A stretch of 64,000 bases of DNA from Gigaspora rosea (Eukaryota > Glomeromycota > Glomeromycetes > Diversisporales > Gigasporaceae). The translations under genes were made by a program, and so were the position numbers. The notes under the pieces are model-generated. The model worked only from the letters and a program-made list of their open reading frames with translations, was not told where the DNA came from and made no database searches. This document shows, one piece after another, positions 1 to 11,806 of this stretch; the first letter of the stretch is position 1, and every line of letters begins with the position of its first letter. Where the stretch lies: the NCBI GenBank assembly GCA_003550325.1, contig QKWP01000032.1, positions 535,773 through 599,772 on the forward strand, read 5' to 3'.

Positions 1-239
1 AAAAAGGATCTTATAATTCTTATACGAATTCATAAAAAAAAAAAGGTTCTTAAGAGTTCTTAAGTTCTTATTCAATATTCATATAAGAAGTAGCTCTTAG
101 CTCTTATACAATATTCATAATGCTTTTTTTTTCTTTAGAAAAATTTTAAAACGCTCTTCTTTATGATGGCTTAGAGATTATCTGTAGAATTAACCAATCA
201 GAGTACACAACCTACAGCCAATCAGTGTACGCTATTTGA

Positions 240-381
240 ACGGATCCTAACGGGTATACCGGATCGGATCCCCCACATGGATTCGAATTTTGTCAGATCT
301 TACATTTTATGAATTTGGATCTGATTCAACCCCTCAGATCCGAATCGGATCCGGATCTCGGATCGGATCTGCGGAACACTA
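240..381. mobile_element. Right end of a hAT-like element (partial)
   Basis: A stretch rich in GGATC words ends at 381 with GCGGAACACTA. This is the inverse of the terminal repeat TAGTGTTCCGC of the complete element at 25754-26848, which has the same GGATC/GGTCC-rich subterminal character. No matching left end is visible in 1-240, so the rest is deleted or lies before the window. Calling it the same family is inference. Confidence 0.45.
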
Positions 382-1004
382 CCTGATACATTGGCTAACC
401 CACCCACCCACCAAAAAATCACCTGATTTCTGTTAGCTCCCTTAAGATTTTTTTTTAGTAGTTTTACTTTTTTACTAACTCTCACTTCTAGCATTGATGT
501 TTTTGGTGTGTAGTTGGAACAGAATAGGCCTTCTGGATAAGTATTTTTTTTTTTTTTTTTTTTTTTTGGTTTTACTTTTTTTACTAACTTTTACTATTTC
601 TTATTGTCAAGGTTCTGGTATCATCACTCTTGGTATATAGTTAGAGCGAAATATGCTTTTGGGTGGGTATTGGTTTTTTTTTTTATTATTTTCGTTTTAC
701 TAACTCGTTAACTCTCTATGTTAGTTTTTTGGCATCTTTGCTTTTAGTGCATACTTGGATCTCTGTTATCAGTCATCATGTGAATTTTTTAGATTATAAA
801 GTTGGATATTTTTTTGCACAATTATTAATAGGTTGTTCTGGTTGGTTATATTAGTATGTTTTCTTTTTAGTATAATTGTTGGTTATGAATCACGATAATT
901 TTTTTTTTATATTCGGCATTGTATTTTTTTTTAATAATAAATATACGATATTTTTATATAATTATTTTTCAATTAATAAAAGAATTTTTGTTTTCGCATA
1001 ATCG
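382..1004. other. AT-rich intergenic stretch with T tracts
   Basis: No supported gene. The sequence is T-rich, with a homopolymer T tract around 547-567 and several shorter ones. It has short ORFs only, none with recognisable motifs. Confidence 0.5.
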
Positions 1005-1012
1005 ATCATAGG

Positions 1013-1976
1013 CAGTGATGTCACTTGGTTATTTGGCTGGCCAATGGCCGCAGCCATTGGCCGAGGCCAAAAGGCCAAAAATATAAATTTCATTTTTGGC
1101 CGAAACGGCCAAATAAAACTAGTAATTTGATTGGTTAAATCTTAAATTAAGTAATTTTTCTATATAACTTACTAAACCTTTGTTTATTAAACCTTTGCTC
1201 AAATTACTTATTAAACCTTTGTTCAAATTATACTTTTATATAACTTTTTAAACCTTCGTTTAAATTATTTTTTATATAGTTTATTAAACTTTCACTTAAA
1301 TTATTTTTATATAAGTTATTAAACCTTCACTTAAATTATTTTTTATATAATTTATTAACTTTAGCTAGATTTTTTTTTATATAGCTTAACAATTATTACT
1401 TAAGTTATCTTATATATTAATATGCTTTCAAAACGAAATTTCAAGCAAACTATTATAATTAAAAAAGAACTTGAAAAGAATCGTTAGATTTAATTATTCT
1501 TTCACGTATAGTTAAATATCGATCCGTTCTATAAGTTTTATTAATTCCAATAGTTCGTCAATTTCTTTATCGCAACTTTAGTAATAGCACATGAAAATAG
1601 ATAACTATAGTGTTAATTAACTTTTTTTGGAAAGGTAATATACAATAAATACAATTCAAGAATATTGGTTCTTATAGTTAATAGTGTGGCTTTAAACAAA
1701 ACCAGTACGTATATGTAATATATATTAACATTAGTATGCATATAATACAGTATTTTTATATACATTTCTTTTTTATTACTATACAGAGAAATTTGGCCAC
1801 TTGGCCGTTTGGCCATTTGGCCATTGGCCAACGGCCATATCGGCCAAATAATTTTTATTGGCCTGGCCAATTGACATTCAACTTTGGCCGCAAAATTTTG
1901 GCCATTTTGGCCAAATAATTATATATTGGCCGATGGCCAATTAAATTTTCTTTGGCCGATTAAATTGCCATCACTG
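1013..1976. mobile_element. Non-autonomous hAT-like element, 964 bp
   Basis: The ends are inverted (CAGTGATG at 1013, CATCACTG ending at 1976) and the element is flanked by a perfect 8-bp duplication ATCATAGG at 1005-1012 and 1977-1984, the hAT signature. Both subterminal zones are packed with GGCCAAA/TTTGGCC words (1036-1110 and 1793-1965). Such motifs serve as transposase binding sites in known hAT elements. The interior has no transposase motif, so mobility would need a partner in trans. The element at 34202-36477 has the same terminal CAGTGATG. Confidence 0.88.
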
Positions 1977-2049
1977 ATCATAGGTTGTAAAGTGACCATT
2001 GGTGATATAAATTTTGATAGTTTGGCGCAGTTTCTATGTAATAGGCATT

Positions 2050-2225
2050 TAAAATTTCTTTAAAACTTTGATCAAAGATATCTCGGCACCTACTCAATCA
2101 AATTCGATAAAAATTTTTTTATTCAAATTCTACAGATCTGTAGAATTTAACTAAATAAATTCATCAAATTTGATCGAGTGGGTACTGAGATATCTTCAAT
2201 CAAAGTTGGCTTAAAAATTTTGGCA
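2050..2225. repeat. Imperfect palindrome, MITE-like
   Basis: Two arms of about 75 bp mirror each other around TACAGATCTGTA near 2131-2142. The left arm contains AAAGATATCTCGGCACC, and the right arm its imperfect inverse ending in GAGATATCTTCAATC. No coding content. No clear target duplication was found. Confidence 0.6.
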
Positions 2226-2589
2226 CGTAATAGCTAGGGTTAGTAAACTATAGGGGCCAACTTATGATATATATAGCTAATAAAATGTCATGCATGATCT
2301 TGTATAACAATCAAATAGATTGATAATAAAAAAATTCATGATACTATACTAACAAGTTTTTTAGCAATAATAACCAAGCACTGATTTAACATATGTTATT
2401 GCTATACTCTATTGCTGCTAGTTGGTAGGTTTATATAGAGATTGCATACATATTGGTATTTGCAGAGACAAAATTCACATCTTTAAAAATAATTGAAATT
2501 GTTAAATGCAATCTTATTACTAACTCTATATATACTTAACAACTATACTTTGTAAATTATTTAAAAAAGATACTTCAATATGTACATAA
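2226..2589. other. AT-rich stretch without a gene
   Basis: No gene, repeat or structured signal that I can support. Only short AT-rich ORFs. Confidence 0.4.
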
Positions 2590-4195
2590 TATTAAGGTAA
2601 AATATCATTAGCAAATTTATAGTGGTGAAAATTTTCAAAGGATCTTGTGTACCTGTGAAATCTTTTGGCGAACTGCAATATAATTCGAAATATTTCGCAA
2701 AAAATATTTTTTGAAATATTTTATTTCAAACTAATTCGAAATATTTTCAATTATTTTAGACCTGAGAAATCATGCTGGATCAAGTATATCTGTAATCTGG
2801 GTCATATCAAAAGCATATTGGACATATTGGACTATATTTCGAAATATTTCAAAAATTTGTATAAAGTTACAAAATCAGATTGGATCTTTATAAATTAGAT
2901 TTTTTTTTGGTTTGTTTTTTGTTTCATTTTGTTTTTGCTTTTATTTATTTTTTTAATTTTTTTTACACTTTACAAAAATACTAGTCTTTTGCAAGAAAAC
3001 CAACAACTATTTGGCACTTTGTAAGAACACCAATTTGACTTTGTGCACCAACTCAGACTTCTGACACTTTGCAAAAACACAACTAATTTCTCCAGCAATT
3101 TTCAAATTTCCAAGAATGCTTCTTTAAAGAGATAATTTAGTTTGGCACAAGTTTTCAAAAGTATTTGCAAGTATTCGCAAGTTTTTGCAAGTTTTTAGTT
3201 TTTTTTTTAAACTTTTTTAATTAATTTATTTTATTTTAAATTTTCAAGAACGCTTCTTTAAAGAGATGATTTAGTTTGGCACAAGTTTTCACAAGTATTT
3301 GCAAGTTTTTGCAAGTTTTTGCAAAGTTTCGCTTTATTTATTTCTTTGTTTGATGTTTTTTGGTTTTTTTCTTAATTTTTTTATTAATTTATTTTATTCT
3401 GGCACTTTGTAAAAACACTTACTAACTTCTCTAGCATTTTGCAAAAACATACTAGATTTCTCTAGCCTATTTTTTAGAAGTGTTTAAACAAAAGAAAAAA
3501 ATAAAGGTGATAGTCAAAACAAAAAAGATAGCTGAAGCAAAAATGATAGTTAAAACAAAGAAGCAAAGATAATAGCTAACTGTGGAGTGTGTAAAAATAA
3601 GTGTATAGAGTTAGTTTTTTTATTTTTTTTCTACAAATAGTAATGGAATTAGATGCGAAAAAGTGTGAAAGTAGTTAAAATAATATGAAATAATGTAAAA
3701 ATAATTTTGCAAAAAATATATAATAATTAAAATATAATATATAATAAAATATGTAATATTTATTAAAATATATATTTAATTTAAAAATGTAATATATATA
3801 ATGTATAATGATAATAATAAAAAAATATAAAATTTTATATTAAATCGTAAAAATTTTAAAAAGTTTGAAATTTTACGAATTATTGCAAATTATTGCAAAA
3901 TATTGCAGATTTATACAATAATATACGAAATATTACCTCCTGTGACCCCTGAAAGAGATAATTAAATAGAGGTTTGCATTGTTTTATTTGGTCTATTTAC
4001 AATATTTTACAATATAATTTGACCTTTTAGAAGTCACAAGAGATAATATTTCGCATATTATTGTATAAATCTGCAATATTTTACAATATTTCGCAATAAT
4101 TCACAAAAGTTAAAATTTTTTAAAATTTTTACAATTTAAATAAAATTTTATATTTTTTTATCATTATACATTATATATATTACATTTTTAAATTA

Positions 4196-4428
4196 GGATT
4201 TTAGTAAGCAGTGCACCCTGCACTATAGTGAACCACTGTGCACCCTATAGCAACAAATATAAATAATAATTAGAGTTAGAGTTAGAGTTAGGGTTAGAGT
4301 TTAGGGTTAGGGTTAGGGTCAAGATTAGTACAGAATTGCGAGAGGATCATTTTTTGTTAAAAATGCAGCAGGGTTACCCTAGTAAAATTTTGAGAAACAT
4401 AAAAGGGGTGCACTGCTTACTAAAACTC
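4196..4428. mobile_element. MULE-like MITE, 233 bp
   Basis: Terminal inverted repeats of about 23 bp share the core TTTTAGTAAGCAGTGCACCC and begin with G. The 9-bp duplication TTTAAATTA flanks the element at 4187-4195 and 4429-4437. A 9-bp duplication fits the Mutator superfamily. The interior holds TTAGAG/TTAGGG telomere-like repeats at 4270-4320. The mirror arm of the surrounding foldback lacks the insert, which confirms the boundaries. Confidence 0.75.
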
Positions 4429-4465
4429 TTTAAATTAAATATATATTTTAATAAATATTACATAT

Positions 4466-5488
4466 ATTTTTTTTTTATATTTAAGTTTCTGCTCTGGGCG
4501 AGAGTTTATTTAATCAAGCCTGTGGATCAAGGGCGCCTCTTTGGGCACACCTACAATTGTTACATTGAATGAGAGTACAACTAGCCACACATACAACTTT
4601 TGGTTATCTAATTGAAGTAGTCCGCCCGAAGGTTCTATACTAGTTGCCATACCTACAACTCAACTAGGGAATTGCTTATTTAAACCCTCTAGTCCAATGC
4701 TTCGCATGTCAATCCTACTTGTGATCACTAGTACAGCCCTCTGAAATATTAGTCAGTCGAAGACAGTTCCGGATGCTAACTACATACTCTTAGGACTAAT
4801 TTATCTTCGCAGTACACTTGGTAGAGCAGTTCCTGTGCCACACAGGTATTACCTACACTTCGGTAACTTAAGCACTCACCGAGGCAAGCAACTTGCAGTT
4901 AGAGGATATCTAACTGCTACCATTATCTACTTCTGCCCTTGAAAGGTTCACACCGACCCCAGTACCCACCATTACTTTCCTACCAGTCCATCACCGGATA
5001 CTCCAAACTTCCAATCCAGTTGGCCCAGAAGGGTTGATCTACTCAGCATTAGGTGCTACTATGGTTTTTCTTCTCCTGGTACCTAATTCCAGAACATAGA
5101 TCCTTTTCCTCCAGTACGACTCCAGCAGCCAGGTTGGTGGACCCTCTCCTCCGAAGGTTATATTGTCCAGTTCTCCAGCTCTGGTTTCCGATATTCTGGT
5201 TCTGGTAGCACCATCAAAGATCGTTGCTACCTCCTTATCTGGGACTTTTCAAATGGGTTTTCATTTCCCCAGTTTCTTGGATTTGTCTGTGTCACCAGAT
5301 ACAACTTCGCCCGAAAGCTCTCATTCGAGATAGTAACCAAGGACTACAGGTGATATACCCAACCAATCAACAGGAAACAGTTACCATAACACAGGTCTAT
5401 TTTTCCAAAGTGGCGCCAGTGGGATTTGAACTCTAGACCTGCCACTTGGGGGTGACAACTTACCAACTTCCTTAAGTTGCCACACCCT
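4466..5488 (-). mobile_element. tRNA-headed SINE-like element, about 1 kb
   Basis: On the minus strand the element starts (5487) with GGGTGTGGCAAC and carries a B-box-like GAGTTCAAATCC at 5422-5433. It continues through an internal core containing TGGCTAGTTGTACTCTC near 4580 and ends in an A-rich tail (T run at 4467-4476 on +). A 12-bp duplication AATATTACATAT lies at 4454-4465 and 5489-5500, typical of target-primed reverse transcription. Head and core match the copies at 19259 and 21107. At about 1 kb it is much longer than usual SINEs, and no ORF of its own is credible. Confidence 0.78.
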
Positions 5489-6655
5489 AATATTACATAT
5501 TTTATTATATATTAAATTTTAATTATTATATAATTTTTATAGTATTATATTACATTACTACATATTATTTTAACTACTTTCGCACTTTGTCTCATCTAAT
5601 TCTATTACTATTTGTAGAAAAAAAATAAAAACTAACTTTACACACTTATTTTCATATACCCACAGTTAGCTATTATCTTCGCTTTTTTGTTTTAACTATA
5701 GTTTTTGCTTCAGCTATTTCTTTTGTTTTGACTATCACCTTTATTTCTCTTTTTTTCTAAACACTTCTAAAAAATAGGCTAAAGAAATCTAGTATGTTCT
5801 TGCAAAGTGCTAGAGAAGTTAGTGTTCTTACAAAGTGCTTGAATAAAATAAATTAATAAAAAATGTTTAAAAAAAAACCAAAAAACGTCAAGTAAAAAAA
5901 TAAATAAAGCGAAACTTTGCAAAAACTTGCAAAAACTTGCAAATTCTTGCGAAAACTTGTATCAAACTAAATCATCTCTTTAAAGAAGCATTCTTGGAAA
6001 TTTAGAATAAAATAAATTAATTAAAAAAGTTTAAAAAAAAACCAAAAAACATCAAACAAAAAAAATAAATAAAATGAAACTTCGCAAAACTTGCAAAAAC
6101 TTGCAAATGCTTGCGAATACTTGCGAAAACTTGTGCCAAACTAAATCATCTCTTTAAAGAAGCGTTTTTGAAAATTTAGAAATTGCTAAAGAAATCTGAG
6201 TTGGTGTGCAAAGTCAAATTAGTGTTCTTGCAAAGTGCTGAATAGTTGTTGGTTTTCTTGCAAAAGACTAATTTTTGTAAAATGTGAAAAAATTAAAAAA
6301 AAATAAATAAAAAAAACAAACCAAAATCAAAAAACAAACCAAAAAAAGATCTAATTTATAAAAGATCTAATCTGATCTTGTAACATCATACAAAATTTTG
6401 AAATATTTCGAAATATTTTGAAAATATAGTCCAATACACTCTTGGTATGAACAGGTACAGATATACTATCTAGCTTGGTTTCTTAGGTCTAAAATATTTT
6501 AAAAATATTTCGAAGTATTTTGAACTAAAGTATTTTTGAAATTATTTCCAAATTATTTAGAAAACTGCAGTTTGCAAGTTCTTTTAAAAAATTTCACAGA
6601 TTTGTACGATCTTTCGAAAGATTTTGCCACTATAAAAAAATAAAACCTTATATTA

Positions 6656-8209
6656 ACTCTAACTAGTTTGGTTTTGAGTAATTAAAATAAATAAGTTTGA
6701 AACAATTTATAGGCTTTGAGTTGTGCGTATGATCTCTTATCTTCGTTTTTTTTTATCTTATATGAATATATGATTCAGTTTTTTTAACAATAAAAAAGCA
6801 GCTATAAAAGTTCTTTATGATTAATTATTTACTTTTGTCTATTTTGAGTTTTGAAAAAAAAAGAAATCCTGGTAACAGGTTATTTTTAAAAAAAATTAAC
6901 AATCAAGACTTTGACCAATCAAACACAATATATATGAACTTATATAATTTTCATATAAAATGCCAATTTTTGCATTACTATTATACTTGTGTAATATTAG
7001 AGTTGCCTCCATAGTTTTACTAACCTCTAGGTAATAAGTGCTTGGTGTTTCAGATTACACAAAAATAGTTGACCCATCCGACATCAAGTGATCGTCAAAA
7101 ATAGTGATCACGTGACTTTTTTGCATTTTAATTGGCCAAAAGACCAGAGATATATAAGTTATATTTCTTTGACCAGAGATGCCTAGAAATGACCTAAAAA
7201 AAACAGTTAAAAAAAATTAATAAAATAAAAAAAGAACATTTTTTTAAAAAAAAATAATAAGGCCATATAAAGTTATTTTTTGGTTCTCATAACCCGGCCG
7301 GGTTACAAAAGCTAAGTTATAAATTTTAAAATTATATATATATAATATAGCTCAGCTAGGTCAAAAGAATCAAATAACAATATTTAAATTATATATATAT
7401 GATAACCAATAGGAGATCATCAAAAATATTATGTGATAAAGCTACCGGCACCCTAGTACAGCAGTAAGACCGACAATATTATGTGGTACTGGACTTGATT
7501 AATACTGGACAATATGCTATGATCTGTGCAGCAGGTAGTTTCGTAGAAAAGATCTGATTGGTGCACTTTTCATAGGTAGTTCTCGCATAACAATAGAACG
7601 TGATAATTTATAAGCAAATTTGCATGACAGGTTAAATTTTTAAAAATATTTTTTCACAAAAATTTTCAATTAAATAGATTCTAAACAAGCTAACTCATTC
7701 ATATCAGAATGTACTAAGCATTCAAATCACTTGCGATCAAACATGTTATGTCAAGATCCATACCACTAATAATACTAAGAAGGTAAAACGATCGATAGAC
7801 CAGTTCTACAGGTATATATTAATAAAATCAAATTTAACTTTATTTCTGAATATTATATTTACAAACAGTAAAAGCAATTTTTTAAGAAATTTGATCATGT
7901 CAACTAAAACTTGGTTCTAACCACGTATTCTTTTGACTTTACTGGAGGATTGCTTTCCATGACGCTTTGTTGGATTGTTCATATTATTGCAGCTCCTGCA
8001 GAATGGTCATGTGCTCTTTGATATGGATGGTAGTGATGCCACCGAAATTGATTTTTGAAAAAGGCCTATTTCATCTTCATTAGAGAAAATTAAAATTTTT
8101 TATAAGGAAGAGCAAATAAAATTTATATAGGTATGTTCCTTATAATTTTGTCTATTCAAAAAAAAGTATCAAATAATTTCGTCTTTCAAGTAAAATAGGT
8201 CAAAGACAA
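6656..8209. other. AT-rich intergenic stretch
   Basis: No supported gene. It contains low-complexity A/T tracts, notably 7200-7265. A block around 7255-7285 (TTTTGGTTCTCATAAC) recurs in inverted sense near 14955. The short ORF at 6817-7014 has no family features. Confidence 0.45.
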
Positions 8210-9300
8210 TTTCGTCTTCAAATTTTAATTTCGGGTTTTAGAACCTGAAATGCTTTCGTCCTCATATATAGTAGATGGTTCAATTTCAAAGCTTCTGCAG
8301 AGGTAACAAACATCTGGGTAGATTTTTGCAGAATAATATAGTTTTTCAATTGGGGAATCACAGGTCCAAGAGTCATTAACAAAGACACGCTTAAAAATTT
8401 CTCGAATAGGATCATCAATTTCATCTATCGTATTCTCGTTATCTTGTTCTTCATGATAAAAATCGCTACTTCATTAATCCCAACTTCATTAATCCCATAA
8501 TTATCTTGATTATTTTGTGCGCTATCATTGTTCTCATCATTCTTATTGTTCTTATCATTCTCATCATTCTCATCATTCCCATAATTCTCATCGTTCTCAT
8601 CGTTTTCATCGTTCTCATTGTACTCATTGTACTCATTGTTCTCATTGTTCTCATTATTCTCATTATTCCCATTATTCTTATCATTCTCATCATTCTCATC
8701 ATGTTTTTGATAAGAATGACTAGGACCAGCAATTAAACTTCTATCATCTTCCCTATCGCTACTTCATCAAAAGATTCTTCCACTTCGCAATTTGGCCCAG
8801 TTGGTGTAGTCGTTGATAATTTGCAAGCATTGTTGAATGTAGTTCCACACGTGTACAGAATAGTGTCTAGAAATTGAACAAGTATCTGACGGTCCTTATC
8901 TTTTAATCTTTTTGCGCTGAATAGGAGTCGTGGTTTGTCACATTCAACACAGGTAATGGTTATTCCAACATTTTTAGCACATATTGAAGAGGGGCAGAAA
9001 GGCATTGAATGATTTACTTTTCCTTTTTTTCTTCCTCTTTTTTTGTTTAGGCTTAGTAATGGATGTTTGTTCTCGATGTGAAGGTCTGTATTTTTCTGTT
9101 GTAATTGAACCATAAAGCTCTTCAAAAGGTTTATAATGTAAGACTGCACTGGGAATTGGATTGGGAAGGCAATGAAGTTGATTGAAGATCTCGTTTGGAC
9201 ATCGGGAAGGTTGGCAAATCAGACAAGTATTTTCACCACATTTCTTTATTGTAAAAAAATAATGCCTCACAATGCAATAGTGATCAAAAAATTCTTTCAA
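8210..9300 (-). pseudogene. C-terminal part of an unnamed DDE-type transposase
   Basis: Two overlapping frames (8974-9300 and 8733-9149) and a third downstream piece (about 8220-8430) read as one decayed C-terminus. Cysteine motifs stand out: CGENTCLICQPSRC, then ITCVECDKPRLLF and later SCG/TCG-type residues (TCGTTFNNAC). A final small zinc-ribbon-like piece is readable in another frame (VCYLC). The arrangement suggests zinc-binding modules after a catalytic core. The gap between the last two pieces is filled by an expanded CAT-rich microsatellite at 8520-8705. At least one frameshift lies near 8990-9140. I recall similar uncharacterised proteins in other eukaryotes but cannot name the superfamily; a search is needed. 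Confidence 0.6.
8520..8705. repeat. Hexamer-like microsatellite in the dead transposase
   Basis: About 30 imperfect units related to CATTCT/CATCGT. In translation they give low-complexity peptides on both strands, so the short ORFs here are artefacts. Confidence 0.85.
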
Positions 9301-9379
9301 GCGTGGCTATGAAGAATAATATTATTGACTCATACTCATGACTTTTGTTTAACTGCATATTAATATACACTTACCTGTT

Positions 9380-11030
9380 GGTTTAGATATTTTATTTTAT
9401 AATCACAAAAAGTATCATCAACTAAATAGATATTTTTCCAAAATTGTTGGATATCCTTATCATTCGCAGCATCAAATGTTTTAAATAGGATGCCTTTTAA
9501 AGATTGCCATTCAAACACTTCACGGACAAGATGAATCAGTTCCTGAATACTTTTTATGAGTTCATCCTTTAAGGTGGGGTTGGATTCGGCAATTTCTCGA
9601 ATTTATTTTATTGAATTGGCTTTTTTAATAAGTTTCTCATATTTTTCATCCATTTCTGTTTGCATCAGCCCAACACTTTGTAAACCAAGGTTGAGTGTTG
9701 ACATTATGCGTTCGACAGGGTTCTTTCAGGAATGCATAGGCGGAGTCCTCACTGCTACGAAATAATCAAGGTCGAATGCTAAAAACAAACAGATGTAAGA
9801 TAACTGAACTCGCATATATGTTTATAGGTAGTTGGACCACCATCTGTGTAAAGGCATAAGATGGGGTTAGTTATATTTGTGCTAGTAAAATATCACGAAG
9901 CTCTGTCATATGACGTAATGGGGAAGAAGGTAGAAAGATTGGATCTTTTAATCCAATATTATTTCTCTAGCATAAAAATTACCGTCTATTGTTTCATGAA
10001 TACTACAGAGCATTGTCACACTAGGCACCATTCCTGTCTTTGTAAAATCATAGTCGCTTACTGTAAACGTCATATTTTTTTTACAATAACTTGTTTCTCC
10101 CCCTCGACCACTGCTATGGGATACCCATGTTCTCCGATCTTACATCAGTGTTTATCGTCTAAAAAAGCAAATATTGTGATATTACAAAATTTAACTGCAA
10201 ATTCCTTTTTATAGCGAAATAGGGCAGACGCATAATGAGCATCCGGATGATTGGCATGCAATTGTCACGATTGAACCATAAATTTGAGAGGTAAGCGACC
10301 CGTATATTGTATGCTAGTTAAGTATATTGGGTTTTTTGGCCAGAACTGTAATCTGAGCCATTAGACACTAGGAACTGGCGTATTAGGTGGACATAGGACC
10401 CTGAACATGTAGTACAGAGATCATACGTTATGCATTTCAGCAAAAACTCCCAAAATTTGAAAAGCAGAAAATCAGTTTTTGGCAATTATCTTGGCATCCA
10501 GTAGTCCAATTTGAATGAACTTTTTCTTAAAATGAAGCTCTCAGTGAGGCGCATCTAACAAAAAAAGTTCATTCAATTCTGATTACTGGATCAAAAGTTA
10601 TTTAAATAAATAGATTTTGTTGTTTTCAGCAAATTAGGTCAAAATTGGCCAAAATCCAGTTATGACCTATATGAGAGATGTCCAGGGTCCTGTGGACATT
10701 TATATTCAATTTGCTGTAGAAGATCATTCACAGAAATTGCAACTGCGAGGTGTGTAATTTGATCGTGGCATCTTTTATCAACAGCAGTTACTAGATTGGT
10801 GGCTTTACCTGCGAGAAAACGAGCTGCCATCTACCAAAACTTATCATATCTCTCAGGTCTTCCGTTATTATGCCTTCGAAGGTCAACTGTAATATCAGGG
10901 TCACCAAGTTCTAATGCAAGTTTTATATGGTCATCTACTTTTTTTACATTGGTAGACTCTGCAGCTGACATATCACTGGTTAACATATAGTAAATAGTTC
11001 TCAATGGTGCTGGGTTAATTTTGGGCAATA
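9380..11030 (-). pseudogene. Catalytic core of an unnamed DDE-type transposase
   Basis: Read on the minus strand, the blocks in order are: an N-terminal block ending in LRRHNNGRPERYDKFW (10831-11028); a block with THLAVAISVNDLLQQIEY (about 10700-10765, interrupted by a MITE); HPDAHYASALFRY (about 10212-10260); FLDDKH (10148-10165); TFTVSDYDFTK; YTDGGP (about 9833-9850); and NPVERIMSTLNLGLQ (about 9680-9722). The spacing of Asp in FLDDKH, Asp in TDGG and Glu in NPVER suggests a DDE triad. In-frame stops follow FLDDKH (10145-10147) and precede KNPVER (9726-9728), and there are frameshifts near 9860-9870. A possible intron donor (GTAAGT) lies near 9375. The gene is dead. I recall the same motif order in unannotated proteins of sponges and glomeromycotan fungi; that is memory, not a search. 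Confidence 0.65.
10395..10691. mobile_element. MITE, AGGACCC family, 297 bp
   Basis: Inverted ends AGGACCCTGAACAT and ATGTCCAGGGTCCT, with a perfect 8-bp duplication GTGGACAT at 10387-10394 and 10692-10699. It sits inside the transposase pseudogene: dropping the element with one duplication copy joins two blocks in the same frame. A near full-length relative lies at 27418-27714. An 8-bp duplication is compatible with hAT, P or Zisupton-like transposases. No coding content. Confidence 0.88.
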
Positions 11031-11462
11031 GTAAGTCACAGGTACGTATGAATTAGCTCACATTCTACATGAATAATATTTAGGTGCATCATTCTGTAAT
11101 TCTCCAGTAATCGTATTGTTTTTTTTACTATTTTTGATTCATCAGCATTACCTTCAATTTTCCAAATAAATGTAACATTATAGGTGTTTTTTCCGGAACT
11201 GTATCAGTATTCACCAATCTTAAATGTAAATGCCTATGAAAGACCTTGGATAAAACGTAGTCGTTGCCTAAAATAAATGAGATTTATGTTAATGGTTTGT
11301 ATACACTATTTGCAATGTGGAATATAGTACTATTTATTCACCGCAATAGCGGTAATAAGAGGTATAACCCCGGTTTTCTAGGAGCTTGAAGGGTCCATAG
11401 CAAGTCAGAGATCTACTGGGTTATTTCTCCAATTGTGAAATAAATGTATTATTTTTCGTTTT

Positions 11463-11682
11463 TATATGATGCGTGATGGACTATAATTACCACTCTAATT
11501 AATAAAAAAACCAAGTTTCTGACAATGCAAGCTATTTCCTTGTCAATGTTTGTTATTTTCCTGGAAATCCAGAGAAATAACAAGCGTTGACGAGGAAATA
11601 ACTTGCATTGCTAGAAACTTGGATTAAGGTAGTGATAGCTTTAGTGATTATAAGTAGTAAAACTCCATCATGTGATCATATA
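11463..11682. repeat. Palindromic MITE-like repeat
   Basis: A tight inverted repeat (CCAAGTTTCT near 11511, AGAAACTTGG ending near 11623) has arms of about 50 bp. Weaker mirror similarity extends to TATATGATG near 11465 and the inverse near 11680. It separates two coding fragments of the minus-strand transposase, so it is either an insertion or part of an intron. Confidence 0.6.
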
Positions 11683-11806
11683 GAAACGTAGAATAATTAA
11701 CTATTATTAATTTATTATTTTTTTTATAGCACAGTTCAAAAATATATTATAGCATTTGGTTTCTCAATACCCAAGGTGTTATTAATTAAAAAACAAATAG
11801 GATCAT

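Larger units (their letters stand above)
2590..6655. repeat. Large foldback element with two later insertions
   Basis: A left arm of about 1.35 kb (2590-3945) is mirrored by a right arm (4035-6655) once two insertions are removed (4196-4428 plus duplication, and 4466-5488 plus duplication). Shared features in mirrored order include the GATCTAAT block near 2880 and 6355, TTTTTGCAAGTTTTTGCAAG near 3300 and 5925, and AAAGTGTTT-type blocks near 3480 and 5760. The loop is about 3945-4035. There is no coding capacity. The left arm, with no insertion, preserves the pre-insertion sequence of both sites. Confidence 0.8.

Noticed and set aside
1613-1918. Two ORFs on opposite strands inside the hAT derivative at 1013-1976
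   Set aside because: Their Trp/Pro/Ala-rich peptides come from the GGCCAAA subterminal repeats, not from a gene.
8466-8736. Three overlapping ORFs with Met/Ile/Arg or His/Ser repeats on both strands
   Set aside because: They are translations of the CATTCT-like microsatellite. Low complexity in every frame and no flanking coding signal.
9861-10214. Plus-strand ORF of 117 residues
   Set aside because: It is antisense to the minus-strand block with FLDDKH and TFTVSDYDF, which has family-like motifs; the plus-strand frame has none.
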